64,000 nt of DNA from Roseimaritima sediminicola (GTDB lineage: Bacteria; Planctomycetota; Planctomycetia; Pirellulales; Pirellulaceae). The notes under the pieces are model-generated. The model had not been told where the DNA came from. It made no database searches and was given only the letters and a program-made list of their open reading frames with translations. Within the stretch, counting starts at the first letter, position 1; each line of letters starts with the position of its first letter. This document shows positions 37,460 to 46,548 of the stretch, one piece after another. The DNA lies in assembly GCF_009618275.1 (NCBI RefSeq), contig NZ_WIAD01000023.1:1-64000 (forward strand), in the 5' to 3' direction. Position numbers and translations under genes: made by a program.

Positions 37460-39358
37460 TTAGACGGGTTGGCCGTCCCAGCGTGTAAAAGCTTCCATCG
37501 AAAAGTACTCGGGCAATCCCAGTTGGTTGTAACCGTCGGCGGTCATGCGGTTGCGGTCCTCGGCACGCTGCCAGAACTCGCGCGGGTCACTGCCGGGAAA
37601 CAGCGCTTCGTCCTTTTGGCTTTCATGCATGAAGATGGCTTTGCGTTTGGTGGCCATGTCCTGCGGGCTCAGCGGCACGGCGATTTCGATTTCGTGCAGC
37701 GCGTACTCCTGCCACGCCCCGCGGTACAGCAGCACTTCCGGCACCTTTTCACCTGCGGAGCGCAATTGATCGACCGCGCGAAAGATCGCCTGCGCACAGA
37801 CGCGGTGCGTGCCGTGCGGGTCCGCCAGGTCGCCCGCTACAAAGGCGACATCGGGCTGCACCTTGCGGAGCAGGTCGACGATGATGTCGATGTCCTCTTC
37901 GCCGACCGGCCGTTTGTGGACGGTTCCGGTACGATAAAACGGCAGGTCCAGAAAATGCAGGTTCTGCTCGATGCACCCGACGTGCTTGCCGCCGGCGCGG
38001 GCTTCGGACCAACGAATCAGGCCTTTGATCTTTTGGATCTCCGGTGCATCCGGCTGTCCCGGCTGTTTCTGTTGCAACGCCCGCTCGACCTCGGATTTGA
38101 TGTTTTCGGAGACCTCCGGGTCGATATTGAACAAGCGATGGTACTCGGTAACCAGGTCCGCGATCTGCATCGCGTCGTGGTCGAAGACGGCAATATTGCC
38201 ACTGGTCATATAGGCGATGTGCGTCTCATGGCCGTCGTCGTTCAAGCGAATCAGCGTCCCGCCCATACTGATCACGTCGTCATCGGGATGGGGGCTGAAG
38301 CACAGGCACACTTTCTTGTCGCGGCCGGCCGGATGGTATTCGATCGTATCCATCATCCAGCGGAACACGCGATGGGCCAGGCGCTGCGCGGGCCCGTGAT
38401 GCCGCAACAACTGATGCAGATCGTGGTCGCGAAAATCCGCCTCGTCCAGTTTTAAGAGCGCCTTTCCAGTTTGCTCGCACAACCACAGCACGGCCCGTTT
38501 GATCAGGGCGTCGGTCCAGTGAATGTTGCCCAGTTGCCAGGGGGCGACGATCCCGGTCAGCATCCCGGCAGCCGGCTGATCGAGAAACAAACTGGCGCCG
38601 GGGTGCCCCTGCAGGTAGCTGGCCGGGACGCGGTCGGTGGCCGGGCCCTCAAACGCGCTGCGAACGATTCCAGCCTTGTGTTCCCCGAGGGCCAGCAAGA
38701 GGATCGTACGCGCTTCCAGTAGCGTGGACAGGCCCATCGTCACGGCGTGGGTGGGGACGTTCTCCAGGCCAAAGAAATCGCTGGCCGCGGCCCGGCGCGT
38801 CACCGGATCCAGCGTGCACAGCCGGGTACGGCTATCGCGGACGCTGAACGGTTCGTTGAACGCCAGGTGGCCGTTGCGTCCGATCCCACAGACCACCACA
38901 TCCAAACCGCCCGCCGTCAACAACTCGTCTTCGTGACGGCGGCAGGCAGCAGCAATCTGGTCGGAATCGCCCGAAACATCCGGAACGTGGATGTTCTCCG
39001 GGGCAATATTGACGTGATCGGTTAAGTGCTGGGCGATCCAGCGGGCGTGGCTCTGAGGGCTGTCCTCGGGCAACCCCACGTACTCGCCCAGCAGGAACAG
39101 CACCACGCCGCCGAAGTCCAAGCCCTCCTCGCGGTGCATCCGAATCAGTTCGCGATAGGTTTCCGCCGGCGTGCTGCCGGTGGCCACACCGATAACGGTG
39201 CGCTGTCCCAGGGCGGACCGCTGGCGAATCTCGTCGGCGACAATCTGGGCCACGTGAGCCGCCAGTTGATCGCTGCGATCGAACATGAACGTGTCGATCA
39301 ACGTACCGGGGACCGGAGCCGCAACCGGCTGATCGGGGTAGCCGTCTTTCGTATCCAA
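37460..39358 (-). CDS. NagB-like domain fused to PIG-L/LmbE deacetylase
   Basis: Predicted 632-aa two-domain protein. Residues about 20-270 are glucosamine-6-phosphate deaminase-like: VIGVATGSTPAETYREL, GIGRNGHLAFNEPFSVRDSRTR and THAVTMGLSTLLEARTILLL. Residues about 350-610 are a PIG-L zinc deacetylase with CFSPHPDDDVISMGGT and DLADPHGTHRVCAQAI. Such fusions are known in Bacteroidetes and planctomycetes and suggest coupled handling of N-acetylated sugars. The site equivalent to catalytic Asp72 of E. coli NagB (DEYVGL) reads GEYVGL here (about residue 89), read directly from codons CTG-GGC-GAG-TAC. This puts deaminase activity in doubt. The ATG at 39358 is used. An R1/R2 repeat cluster follows the gene. 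Confidence 0.9.
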   Translation of the reverse strand: MDTKDGYPDQPVAAPVPGTLIDTFMFDRSDQLAAHVAQIVADEIRQRSALGQRTVIGVATGSTPAETYRELIRMHREEGLDFGGVVLFLLGEYVGLPEDSPQSHARWIAQHLTDHVNIAPENIHVPDVSGDSDQIAAACRRHEDELLTAGGLDVVVCGIGRNGHLAFNEPFSVRDSRTRLCTLDPVTRRAAASDFFGLENVPTHAVTMGLSTLLEARTILLLALGEHKAGIVRSAFEGPATDRVPASYLQGHPGASLFLDQPAAGMLTGIVAPWQLGNIHWTDALIKRAVLWLCEQTGKALLKLDEADFRDHDLHQLLRHHGPAQRLAHRVFRWMMDTIEYHPAGRDKKVCLCFSPHPDDDVISMGGTLIRLNDDGHETHIAYMTSGNIAVFDHDAMQIADLVTEYHRLFNIDPEVSENIKSEVERALQQKQPGQPDAPEIQKIKGLIRWSEARAGGKHVGCIEQNLHFLDLPFYRTGTVHKRPVGEEDIDIIVDLLRKVQPDVAFVAGDLADPHGTHRVCAQAIFRAVDQLRSAGEKVPEVLLYRGAWQEYALHEIEIAVPLSPQDMATKRKAIFMHESQKDEALFPGSDPREFWQRAEDRNRMTADGYNQLGLPEYFSMEAFTRWDGQPV

Positions 39359-39462
39359 GGGAACACAGCCTTCGTAGTAAGTGGAACCTCTATCAGGGTT
39401 CGCATATTACGAAGCTAGCGGCCGATTGGCAATCGAACGGGTTCGCGGTACCCCGCCGGACA

Positions 39463-39933
39463 CTAAACGGCCATCAGCCGCGGCTCCGCGGCGTCCGCGG
39501 CGTCGCGTTTCAGTTCCTCGTTCTCCTGCTCCAGCTGTTCCACGCGGTTGCGCAGGCGATTGAAATCGACGGCGGTTTCCTGCCAGAAGTCGCCATCGCG
39601 AAAGGCGATCTCGCGACTCGGCGTGCCATCGGCCAAGGCTTTGATCGAGCTTCGCAAACGGAACATCGGCCCGGCAAATCGATTGCTCAATTTCATCGTG
39701 TCGTGCACGAACACCGGCAACAGTACCAACATCACCGCCACGATCGGCAATTGGGCTCGCAAGCCACCGGTCACCGCCGGCCAGAACGGTTCGCTCGATA
39801 GGGTAACGACCATGTGCAAGAACGCGTTGACGCTCAGCAAACAGGTCAGGAACAGCATCCAGTGGACAATCAGTCGGCGGCCGATCGCCCACTGCACGGT
39901 CGGATCGATCAGAACTTGTTTACGCTTTGCCAT
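39463..39933 (-). CDS. two-TM HAMP-like signalling membrane protein
   Basis: Predicted 156-aa inner-membrane protein. TM1 (about 20-42, LIVHWMLFLTCLLSVNAFLHM) and TM2 (about 60-82, PIVAVMLVLLPVFVHDTM) enclose a short outer loop. SNRFAGPMFRLRSSIKALADG then forms a HAMP-type helix, and a coiled coil (RLRNRVEQLEQENEELKRDA) ends the protein. No kinase or methyl-accepting domain follows, so it may be a stand-alone HAMP adaptor. GAGGAGG lies just before the ATG at 39933, which fixes the start. It is divergent from the acidic repeat protein gene. The partner is unknown. Confidence 0.8.
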   Translation of the reverse strand: MAKRKQVLIDPTVQWAIGRRLIVHWMLFLTCLLSVNAFLHMVVTLSSEPFWPAVTGGLRAQLPIVAVMLVLLPVFVHDTMKLSNRFAGPMFRLRSSIKALADGTPSREIAFRDGDFWQETAVDFNRLRNRVEQLEQENEELKRDAADAAEPRLMAV

Positions 39934-40298
39934 CGGAACCTCCTCGTTTTTTTCTCTTGCGGAAGACTTACAACATTTGACGCTCCACCGGCTTCGCAGC
40001 GAGCGACAGAACCGGCACCTCGCCGGGGGGCCTGCCCCGCACAACTGTAGGGCAGGCGATTTTGGACCACTGCGGATTTTCCTCAGTTGTGGCCGGAGAT
40101 TCCCCAGGTGGGCTGGATTACACGACACGACCGTTGCGACCGTCTGGGCCGACACAATCCCACCGAACGCTTCCTTCGACAGCGTGACAGTTCGGCTCGG
40201 GCAGGGGGTCCGCCGGCGTCGATGCGAACCCCTAGGGCTTTGTTGTTTTGTTTTGTCCGCGCCGCCCTCGGTGGCTGTCTTCCCATCAGGATGTTTCG
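39934..40298. other. intergenic region between divergent genes, with one hairpin
   Basis: No gene is seen. A stem of eight pairs, GCCTGCCC (40030-40037) with GGGCAGGC (40050-40057) and a 12-base loop, is followed by GATTTT and could be a terminator-like or regulatory hairpin on the + strand. The rest shows no clear promoter boxes. Confidence 0.5.
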
Positions 40299-41108
40299 AT
40301 GCGAGTTCTGCTGTGCGTGACCGTCGTCGTGGGGGCCGTCAGCCTGGGGACTCCGCCGGCCGCCCTGGGCCAATCGCCGGCAGCCGCGAGCAAAGCCTGG
40401 GAACCGCTGAGCCGCGTCGGCCGCACGTTGGGAATCGGTTGGGGCGATGGCTACCACGCCTGCGATCGTGACTGCCGGCTGCCCACGGCCGACCTGCCGC
40501 CACGCTCCTACGCCGCCCAGCACGCCGGACACGGCCCCAGCGGACGCCAACACTGGTACGACGCCACCGCCCGGCAACGAGCCCGCTACTGGGCCGCCCA
40601 CCAGCTGTACCCGGCCGTCGATCCCTACCGCCCCGCCCGAGACCACGACGCCCTCGACCAGGGCCCTCGCTTCAACGTGCCGCGTTCGGTATTTGAAGAG
40701 CTCGAGGCGATCGAGGACGATGCCTCCGGCGACGACGAGGAAGCCGGCGGTGATGAGCCGCAGGACTGGGAACAATTGCCCGGGCCACCGCCCACGGAAT
40801 CCCGCGACGCCGCAACCTCATCCGCGCAGGCCTTGCCTCAGTTGACCGGTGAAGCCGCCTCAGACGTTCTGCCGGAAAACGACCGGCTGATCGGCGACGT
40901 CCCGCTGGAGGATGACTCGCTGCTGGAAGGCGACTCGCTGCTGGAGGATGATTCGCTGCTGGAAGGCGACTCGCTGCTGGAGGATGATTCGCTGCTGGAA
41001 GGCGATTCGCTGCTGGAAGATGATTCGCTGCTGTTGCAGCAAACGCGTCGTGACCGTTTCGTCCGCGAGCCGATCGCGACGCGGCCTGAGTCGGCCGAGA
41101 AGCGTTAG
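40299..41108 (+). CDS. exported acidic repeat protein, function unknown
   Basis: Predicted 269-aa protein with a signal peptide (MRVLLCVTVVVGAVSLGTPPAALG, cleavage after GQS or nearby). A Tyr/His/Arg-rich middle (about 40-125) follows, then an acidic Pro/Glu region. Near the C-terminus, seven alternating hexapeptides DDSLLE and GDSLLE (about residues 205-245) are encoded by 18-base tandem units (about 40908-41034). Two Cys (HACDRDC) lie early in the mature part. I recognise no family. The ATG at 40299 is chosen because it leads straight into the signal peptide. The repeat number is likely to vary between strains. Confidence 0.7.
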   Translation: MRVLLCVTVVVGAVSLGTPPAALGQSPAAASKAWEPLSRVGRTLGIGWGDGYHACDRDCRLPTADLPPRSYAAQHAGHGPSGRQHWYDATARQRARYWAAHQLYPAVDPYRPARDHDALDQGPRFNVPRSVFEELEAIEDDASGDDEEAGGDEPQDWEQLPGPPPTESRDAATSSAQALPQLTGEAASDVLPENDRLIGDVPLEDDSLLEGDSLLEDDSLLEGDSLLEDDSLLEGDSLLEDDSLLLQQTRRDRFVREPIATRPESAEKR

Positions 41109-41129
41109 GCATTTCGCGATCGTGATCAG

Positions 41130-41265
41130 TGGCATAGGCTTCCAGCCTGTGAACCGATCCGCTCTCGGCTGGGACAGCCGAGCTACTATGGGACAGCCGA
41201 GCTACTCTGGGACAGCCGAGCTACTTTGGGACAGCCGCGCTACTCTGGGACGGCCGAGCTACGAT
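41130..41265. repeat. R1 copy and five tandem R2 units
   Basis: An R1 copy (41130-41152) is followed by about five 19-base units of TGGGACAGCCGAGCTACT (41170-41265). The last base of each unit varies. The block lies between the acidic repeat protein gene and ndk, in the probable ndk leader. Confidence 0.9.
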
Positions 41266-41368
41266 GGCTGCCGCACGGCTTTTTGCGGCGACGTCTTCGC
41301 GCTGGCGGCGATTCTTTGCACAATCTGCGGCGTATCTGCTTACCCGTCCTTCCTACGAGGCTGCTTCC

Positions 41369-41827
41369 ATGCAACGCACATTGATTCTCCTGAAACCCGA
41401 TTGTTTCCAGCGCCGCTTGATCGGTCAGATCCTCAGCCGTTTCGAAAACAAAGGGCTGAACATCGTGGCGATGAAACTGATTCAAGTGACGCCGGAATTG
41501 TCGAAGCAGCACTACGCCGAACACGCCGACAAACCCTTCTACCCCAGCCTGGAATCTTTCATCACCTCGGCGCCTGTGGTCGCCCTGGCGCTGGAAGGGC
41601 TGGATGCGATCAGTGTGGTCCGCGAAATGTTGGGCGCGACCAATGGCCTGAAAGCCGCTCCCGGTACGATCCGCGGCGACTTCAGCTCCAGCCGCCAGAT
41701 GAACCTCGTCCACGCCTCGGACTCGCCCGAGTCGGCCGAGCGTGAACTGGGCCTGTACTTCAGCGAAGACGAGTACTGCGTCAGCCAGCCGGAACTGGAA
41801 CGCTTCATGCGTGCCGCCGACGAGTAG
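41369..41827 (+). CDS. ndk: nucleoside diphosphate kinase
   Basis: Predicted 152-aa cytosolic enzyme that balances nucleoside triphosphates by gamma-phosphate transfer. MQRTLILLKPDCFQRRLIGQI, KPFYPSLESFITSAPVVAL and GATNGLKAAPGTIRGDF are family motifs. The phosphohistidine lies in NLVHASDSPESAERE. The length is standard. I chose the ATG at 41369; the longer frame upstream overlaps the R2 repeats and adds an Arg/Phe-rich leader not typical of the family. It converges with the GT39-type gene, three bases apart. Confidence 0.95.
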   Translation: MQRTLILLKPDCFQRRLIGQILSRFENKGLNIVAMKLIQVTPELSKQHYAEHADKPFYPSLESFITSAPVVALALEGLDAISVVREMLGATNGLKAAPGTIRGDFSSSRQMNLVHASDSPESAERELGLYFSEDEYCVSQPELERFMRAADE

Positions 41828-41830
41828 GCT

Positions 41831-43522
41831 TCACCAGCGAGTTTCCAGGCGGACGACCGTCACGCCGCCGAAACTGCGACTGGCGGCCTGCGTATGCTGC
41901 AGCGCCGCCGGAGCCTGTGCGGATTCCGCGGCCTGCCGGTACAGCGATTCCAGGTACGGCTCGGCCATGCGGTAGATCAACCACCGGACCCGTACCGGAC
42001 GGTACATTCGGGGCGGCATCAGCACGCGGTTGAGATCTTCGACCAGATGCTCCTCGGCGGACGCCAGGGGTTTGGCGTTTTCGATCGCGTAGGGGCCGGA
42101 GACCGGGAACATCAGGTACGTGTTGAGCGCCAACCATGGCGGGCTGACCGGCTTGAGTTCGCGCAGGCCGTTCGACTCGATCAATTCCGCTCCCACGTAC
42201 ACCGGTTGACTGGGCTCGCGATGTTGATTGACCCAAGCCACCGCCGCCCGCCAATCTTCGCCTCGAAGGCTGACGCTTGGATCGCGAAACAATTGCAGGG
42301 TTTGCTGGTGATGCAGGAGCATCCCTACGGCGATCACGCCGCCCATCGCAAGGATTCCCCCGCGGCCTATTCCGCTTCGTCCTACCACCTGGGCCGTCGC
42401 GGCCCACAGGTCAGCCGTGGCCCAGCACAGCAGCGGCAGCAAGCCCACGATGTAACGTCGATGCCACACCGGAACGCCACCGTATGCCGCGATCCACCAG
42501 CACAGCAGCGTTCCGGCGGCAACCGCGACCAACAAGAGGACTCCCAGCGGCAGCTGCTCGACTCGTTCCTTACGCGTTAACGACTTTCCTGCCGGTGACG
42601 GCTCGCGAAGCCATCGCCCGGCTTGCAAGATGGCCCAAACGATCAGCGGTATCAGCGGAACCAGCCAGGGCCACATCGCCCACAGCTCTCCGGCCGACTG
42701 TGGTACGCCGAAACGGCTCCAGTTGTCGCGAACCTGCCAAACCCGGCTTACGACCACGGCATTGATCAGCAGCGGCAGCAACACGGCGGCGATCGCGGCA
42801 AGGCCAAGCGACCAGCTCCAGCGACGCCGCCGCTGCCACAGAATCACCGCCGCGAGGGCAACGACGGCCAGCAGGGCGATCCCGGCCGTCGGATGCAGCA
42901 GCATGGCGGTGCACAGCCCCAGCAGGCACAGCACCAGCCAGCCTCGACGTCCCCCTTCGGTGTCGGCACGCTGCGGCGACTGGAAAGGGGCTTCGCGGCC
43001 CGGCGATGCATTCGGCCGTCCACCGGCATACTCGACCGCCGCCCACGCCGCGGCCGTGACCGCCGCCACCACCCAGCCATAGGAGCGGGCCTCGGTGCCA
43101 AAGTAGATGCCATTTAAATCGATCGCCAACAGCCCTCCGGCCAGGACGCCGGCCAGCAAGCTATGACGATGTCGGCTGGCGGCGAAGACCAACATCGCAC
43201 AGGCCGCGGCGAGTGCCAGCACCGAGGGCAGCCGCAACGCCCATTCGCTGTCGCCGGCGACTTGCGTCCAAAACCACAACGCCCAAAAGTACCACGGCGT
43301 CTGGTTTCCAGCGGCCGCCCGCTGAGCGACGTCGGCCAGATCGTCGTGGATCGCCCAGGCCGTATGCAGCTCGTCGACCCACAAACTCTCCTCGACCTCG
43401 GGCAACCGCAACAACACGGCACCCAGGGCGACGACCGCTGCGGCGAGGAAGGTCAGCCAGCGACGGGACTCGAATGAGACGCTGCGCGACGGCTGTTTCG
43501 GCGGGGCATCGGCTGCCGTCAC
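41831..43522 (-). CDS. GT39/PMT-like multi-spanning glycosyltransferase
   Basis: Predicted 563-aa inner-membrane protein with about ten or more spans. Just after TM1 it has RLPEVEESLWVDELHTAWAI, whose acidic DE motif in the first periplasmic loop is typical of GT-C enzymes that use polyprenyl-phosphate sugars. NGIYFGTEARSYGWVVA follows and is also GT39-like. The C-terminal about 150 residues are a soluble outer domain. The start is a GTG (43522-43520) that overlaps the TGA of the threonine aldolase gene as GTGA, implying translational coupling. Sugar donor and acceptor are unknown. Confidence 0.85.
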   Translation of the reverse strand: MTAADAPPKQPSRSVSFESRRWLTFLAAAVVALGAVLLRLPEVEESLWVDELHTAWAIHDDLADVAQRAAAGNQTPWYFWALWFWTQVAGDSEWALRLPSVLALAAACAMLVFAASRHRHSLLAGVLAGGLLAIDLNGIYFGTEARSYGWVVAAVTAAAWAAVEYAGGRPNASPGREAPFQSPQRADTEGGRRGWLVLCLLGLCTAMLLHPTAGIALLAVVALAAVILWQRRRRWSWSLGLAAIAAVLLPLLINAVVVSRVWQVRDNWSRFGVPQSAGELWAMWPWLVPLIPLIVWAILQAGRWLREPSPAGKSLTRKERVEQLPLGVLLLVAVAAGTLLCWWIAAYGGVPVWHRRYIVGLLPLLCWATADLWAATAQVVGRSGIGRGGILAMGGVIAVGMLLHHQQTLQLFRDPSVSLRGEDWRAAVAWVNQHREPSQPVYVGAELIESNGLRELKPVSPPWLALNTYLMFPVSGPYAIENAKPLASAEEHLVEDLNRVLMPPRMYRPVRVRWLIYRMAEPYLESLYRQAAESAQAPAALQHTQAASRSFGGVTVVRLETRW

Positions 43523-44658
43523 CGCGAGGAGGCTCCCGACGAGCTAGGCGGTCCGGACGTCCGCGGCTCGGCTGCACACGGGGCGGTCGCAACTTGCTCG
43601 ACCACGCTTCCCGCCCGCTTCCCCGCAACGGCCCGAATCGCTTCGGCAGCTCGATCGATTTGAGCGCTGGAAACATCCAGATGCGTGACCAGGCGGATGG
43701 CTTGCGGCCCAAACGCCAGACAGCGAACGCCTTGTTCCTCCAGCCCCCGGACCAATTCGGCGGCGGTGCCCCAATCCGGATCCACCTCGAACCGTACGAT
43801 GTTCGTCTGCACGCCGGCCGGTCCGATCACCAGCGACGGAGAATCGTCGATGGCCTTTTTTAGAATCTGCGCATGGTGATGATCCTCGTCCAGTCGCCCG
43901 CGATGATGCCGCAGCGAGTACAGGGCTCCGGCAGCGATGATTCCCGCTTGCCGCATGCCTCCGCCGAACAGTTTCCGCGCCCGGCGAGCTTCGGCAATGA
44001 AGTCCTCGGTGCCCGCCAGGACCGATCCCACCGGGGCCCCCAAACCCTTGCTGAAGCAAACACTGACCGAATCGAAATGCCCAGCCCAGCGATCCGCTTC
44101 GATGCCGGTGGCCGCGACGGCGTTCCACAGCCGAGCACCATCCAGGTGCCGCCGCAGCCCCTGTTCATCAGCCCACCGACAAATGTCTTCGACCGTTTCC
44201 AGCGGCTGGATCGTCCCGCCGGCGCGATTGTGGGTGTTTTCCAGAGCGATCAGTTGAGTGCGGACCATGTGATCATTGTGCGGCCGAACCAATCCGATCA
44301 ACTGTTCGACCTGCAGCACGCCGTCGGTCCCGGCCACGGTCTGAGCCACCAATCCCGATAACTGGGCGAACGCCGCTTGTTCATAGTTGTAGATGTGGCA
44401 GCCGGCTTCGCACAAGAATTCGCTGCCGCGCTGACAATGCACCCGCACGGCGATCTGATTGGCCATCGAACCGCTGGGCATGAACAGGGCCGCCGGCATG
44501 TCCAACACGGCAGCCGTCTCCTGTTCGAGCCGCTCGACCGTGGGGTCGACGTCGATCACATCGTCGCCCACTTCCGCCTCGGCCATGGCTCGGCGCATCG
44601 CGGCGGTGGGCCGCGTCACGGTATCGCTTCGTAAATCGATCACCCTGTTCAAATCCAT
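43519..44658 (-). CDS. ltaE: low-specificity threonine aldolase
   Basis: Predicted 379-aa PLP enzyme (fold type I) that splits threonine/allo-threonine into glycine and acetaldehyde. It begins with VIDLRSDTVTRPTAAMRRAM, the classic family start, with VGDDVIDVDPTVERLEQ after it. LFMPSGSMANQIA, HLDGARLWNA and the PLP-lysine motif SVCFSKGLGAPVGSVLAG are intact. An extra C-terminal tail of about 30 residues is Ala/Ser/Pro-rich. I chose the ATG at 44658; ATG at 44700 adds 14 residues. The stop overlaps the GTG of the GT39-type gene. It is divergent from hisD. Confidence 0.92.
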   Translation of the reverse strand: MDLNRVIDLRSDTVTRPTAAMRRAMAEAEVGDDVIDVDPTVERLEQETAAVLDMPAALFMPSGSMANQIAVRVHCQRGSEFLCEAGCHIYNYEQAAFAQLSGLVAQTVAGTDGVLQVEQLIGLVRPHNDHMVRTQLIALENTHNRAGGTIQPLETVEDICRWADEQGLRRHLDGARLWNAVAATGIEADRWAGHFDSVSVCFSKGLGAPVGSVLAGTEDFIAEARRARKLFGGGMRQAGIIAAGALYSLRHHRGRLDEDHHHAQILKKAIDDSPSLVIGPAGVQTNIVRFEVDPDWGTAAELVRGLEEQGVRCLAFGPQAIRLVTHLDVSSAQIDRAAEAIRAVAGKRAGSVVEQVATAPCAAEPRTSGPPSSSGASSR

Positions 44659-44792
44659 CGGCGTGCGTCGTTTTCCAACCAGCTTCGTCCGGCTCGCCAT
44701 CCTAGCACACTGGCAGGGGACGGTTGATGGCATAAGATAAGGGCCGCAGCGTTCGAGTAAGAGCAGCACCGCACACTTGATGACCACCGATT

Positions 44793-46214
44793 ATGTCAGC
44801 CGATTCCGGATCCGGTTCGCCCCCCAACCAGCCAGACGACCGAAACAACCAACACGCCCCAAACAATCCCAGCATCCCGGTTGTCGATGCCAGCGAAACT
44901 TCGGCCGGCGAGATTTTAGAGCGTCTGCGTCAGAAGCTAAGCCCCCAAGGCGATATCGTCAGTCCGCGGGGAAGGGCATTGACCGAGAAGGTTTTCGGAG
45001 AAGCCCTTTCGCCGGTCGCCGTGGTCAGGCGAATCTGTGACGACGTCGCCCGCGACGGCACCGAGGCCCTGCTGGATTACGGCAAACAGCTGGATCAGGC
45101 GGAATTGACGGCCGACCAACTGCGCGTCCCGGCGGCCGATCTCGCCGCGGCGCATCGGCAGGCGGCTCCGGAATTTCTCGCAACCGTTCGCCGCATCCAC
45201 GACAATGTCCGGCGGTTTCAGACCGCCATCCTGCACAGCGATGTCACGATCGAGCCCAGCGATGGCGTCCGCCTCCAGCAACGCTACGTTCCGCTGAAAC
45301 GCGTCGGCGTCTGCGTTCCCGGCGGCGCGGCGGCGTACCCGTCGACCGTGCTGATGACCGTCGTCCCGGCTCAGGTCGCGGGCGTGGAACAGATCGCCGT
45401 GGTCGCCCCGCCCACTCCCTTCGGCGCCTACAACCAAGACATGCTGGCGACGTGTCACGAGCTGGGCGTGCGAGAAGTTTATCGGATGGGCGGAGCCCAG
45501 GCCGTCGCGGCGCTGGCGTATGGATGCGACGCGGTGCCAGCGGTCGACAAGATCGTGGGTCCCGGCAACCTGTTTGTGGCCTTGGCCAAGAAGCATGTCT
45601 ACGGCACGGTCGACATCGATTCGATTGCCGGCCCCAGCGAAGTGATCGTGATCGCCGACGAAACGGCCCGACCGGAATACGTCGCGGCCGATCTGTTGGC
45701 CCAGGCCGAACACTCGCCCGGCTCAGCCATCCTGATCACCTGGCACGCTCCGTTGATCGAGGCGGTTCAGAAACACCTGCGGCAACAACTGGCCCAGCTG
45801 GAACGAGCCGAGTTGACGGCGGAGAGCCTGGAAGCGTTTGCGGCCTTGATCCGTGTCGAAGACTGCCGCCAAGCCTGCGAGTTGACCGACAAATTTGCCC
45901 CGGAACATCTCCACATTCAAACGGCCAATCCGCAAGCGGTGGTGGCCGAGATTCGCAACAGCGGCGCCGCGTTCCTCGGTTCCTTTACGCCGGTCGCCTT
46001 GGGCGACTATGCGGCCGGTCCCAGCCACGTGCTGCCCACCGGCGGAACGGCTCGCTGGGCAGCCGGACTGTCGGCCAACGATTTCCTGCGCAGCGGCAGC
46101 GTGGTCGAGTTCAGCCGAGCGGCACTCGACGCGATCGGCCCCGACGTCGAGGCGCTCGCGCAAAAGGAAGGCCTCACCGCCCACGCCCGCAGCGTCGCCA
46201 TCCGCCGCGAGTAA
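44793..46214 (+). CDS. hisD: histidinol dehydrogenase
   Basis: Predicted 473-aa zinc enzyme making histidine from histidinol with two NAD+. The first 30 residues are a Pro/Asn-rich extension. VPLKRVGVCVPGGAAAYPSTVLM, RMGGAQAVAALAYG, DKIVGPGNLFVALAKKHV, DIDSIAGPSEVIVIAD, EHSPGSAILIT and the late FAPEHLHI and LPTGGTARWAAGLS are canonical. The last four codons and the stop lie in the first unit of the 96-base tandem repeat (from 46201), so the extreme C-terminus is repeat-derived. It heads a hisD-hisC-hisB series. Confidence 0.96.
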   Translation: MSADSGSGSPPNQPDDRNNQHAPNNPSIPVVDASETSAGEILERLRQKLSPQGDIVSPRGRALTEKVFGEALSPVAVVRRICDDVARDGTEALLDYGKQLDQAELTADQLRVPAADLAAAHRQAAPEFLATVRRIHDNVRRFQTAILHSDVTIEPSDGVRLQQRYVPLKRVGVCVPGGAAAYPSTVLMTVVPAQVAGVEQIAVVAPPTPFGAYNQDMLATCHELGVREVYRMGGAQAVAALAYGCDAVPAVDKIVGPGNLFVALAKKHVYGTVDIDSIAGPSEVIVIADETARPEYVAADLLAQAEHSPGSAILITWHAPLIEAVQKHLRQQLAQLERAELTAESLEAFAALIRVEDCRQACELTDKFAPEHLHIQTANPQAVVAEIRNSGAAFLGSFTPVALGDYAAGPSHVLPTGGTARWAAGLSANDFLRSGSVVEFSRAALDAIGPDVEALAQKEGLTAHARSVAIRRE

Positions 46215-46488
46215 AGAGTTGCCTTTCGCTCCGCCGAAAGTAGCCAAAACCCAAAAACCCTAACACAACTTTCACGGAGTGAAAGGCGACACTGGCTCCG
46301 CCGAAAGTAGAGAGTCGCCTTTCGCTCCGCCGAAAGTAGCCAAAACCCAAAATCCCAAACACAACTTTCACGGAGTGAAAGGCGACACTGGCTCCGCCGC
46401 GAGTAGAGAGTTGCCTTTCGCTCCGCCGAAAGTAGCCCAAACCCAAAAACCCAAACACAACTTTCACGGAGTGAAAGGCGACACTGGC
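46201..46488. repeat. three tandem 96-base units of repeat family R5
   Basis: Units start at 46201, 46297 and 46393, each beginning TCCGCCG(C/A)(G/A)AGTA. Within each unit, GTCGCCTTTCGCTCCGCCGAAAGT faces ACTTTCACGGAGTGAAAGGCGAC, so every unit can form a stem of about 23 pairs. A single relative lies at 23345-23440. The block fills most of the gap (46215-46548) between hisD and hisC. Because 96 is divisible by three, one frame on each strand stays open through it. Confidence 0.95.
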
Positions 46489-46548
46489 TCCGCCGATTTT
46501 CCCTTTTTGCTCGCCTACCTCCCGTTCCTTCCCAAAGACGCTTTCCGG

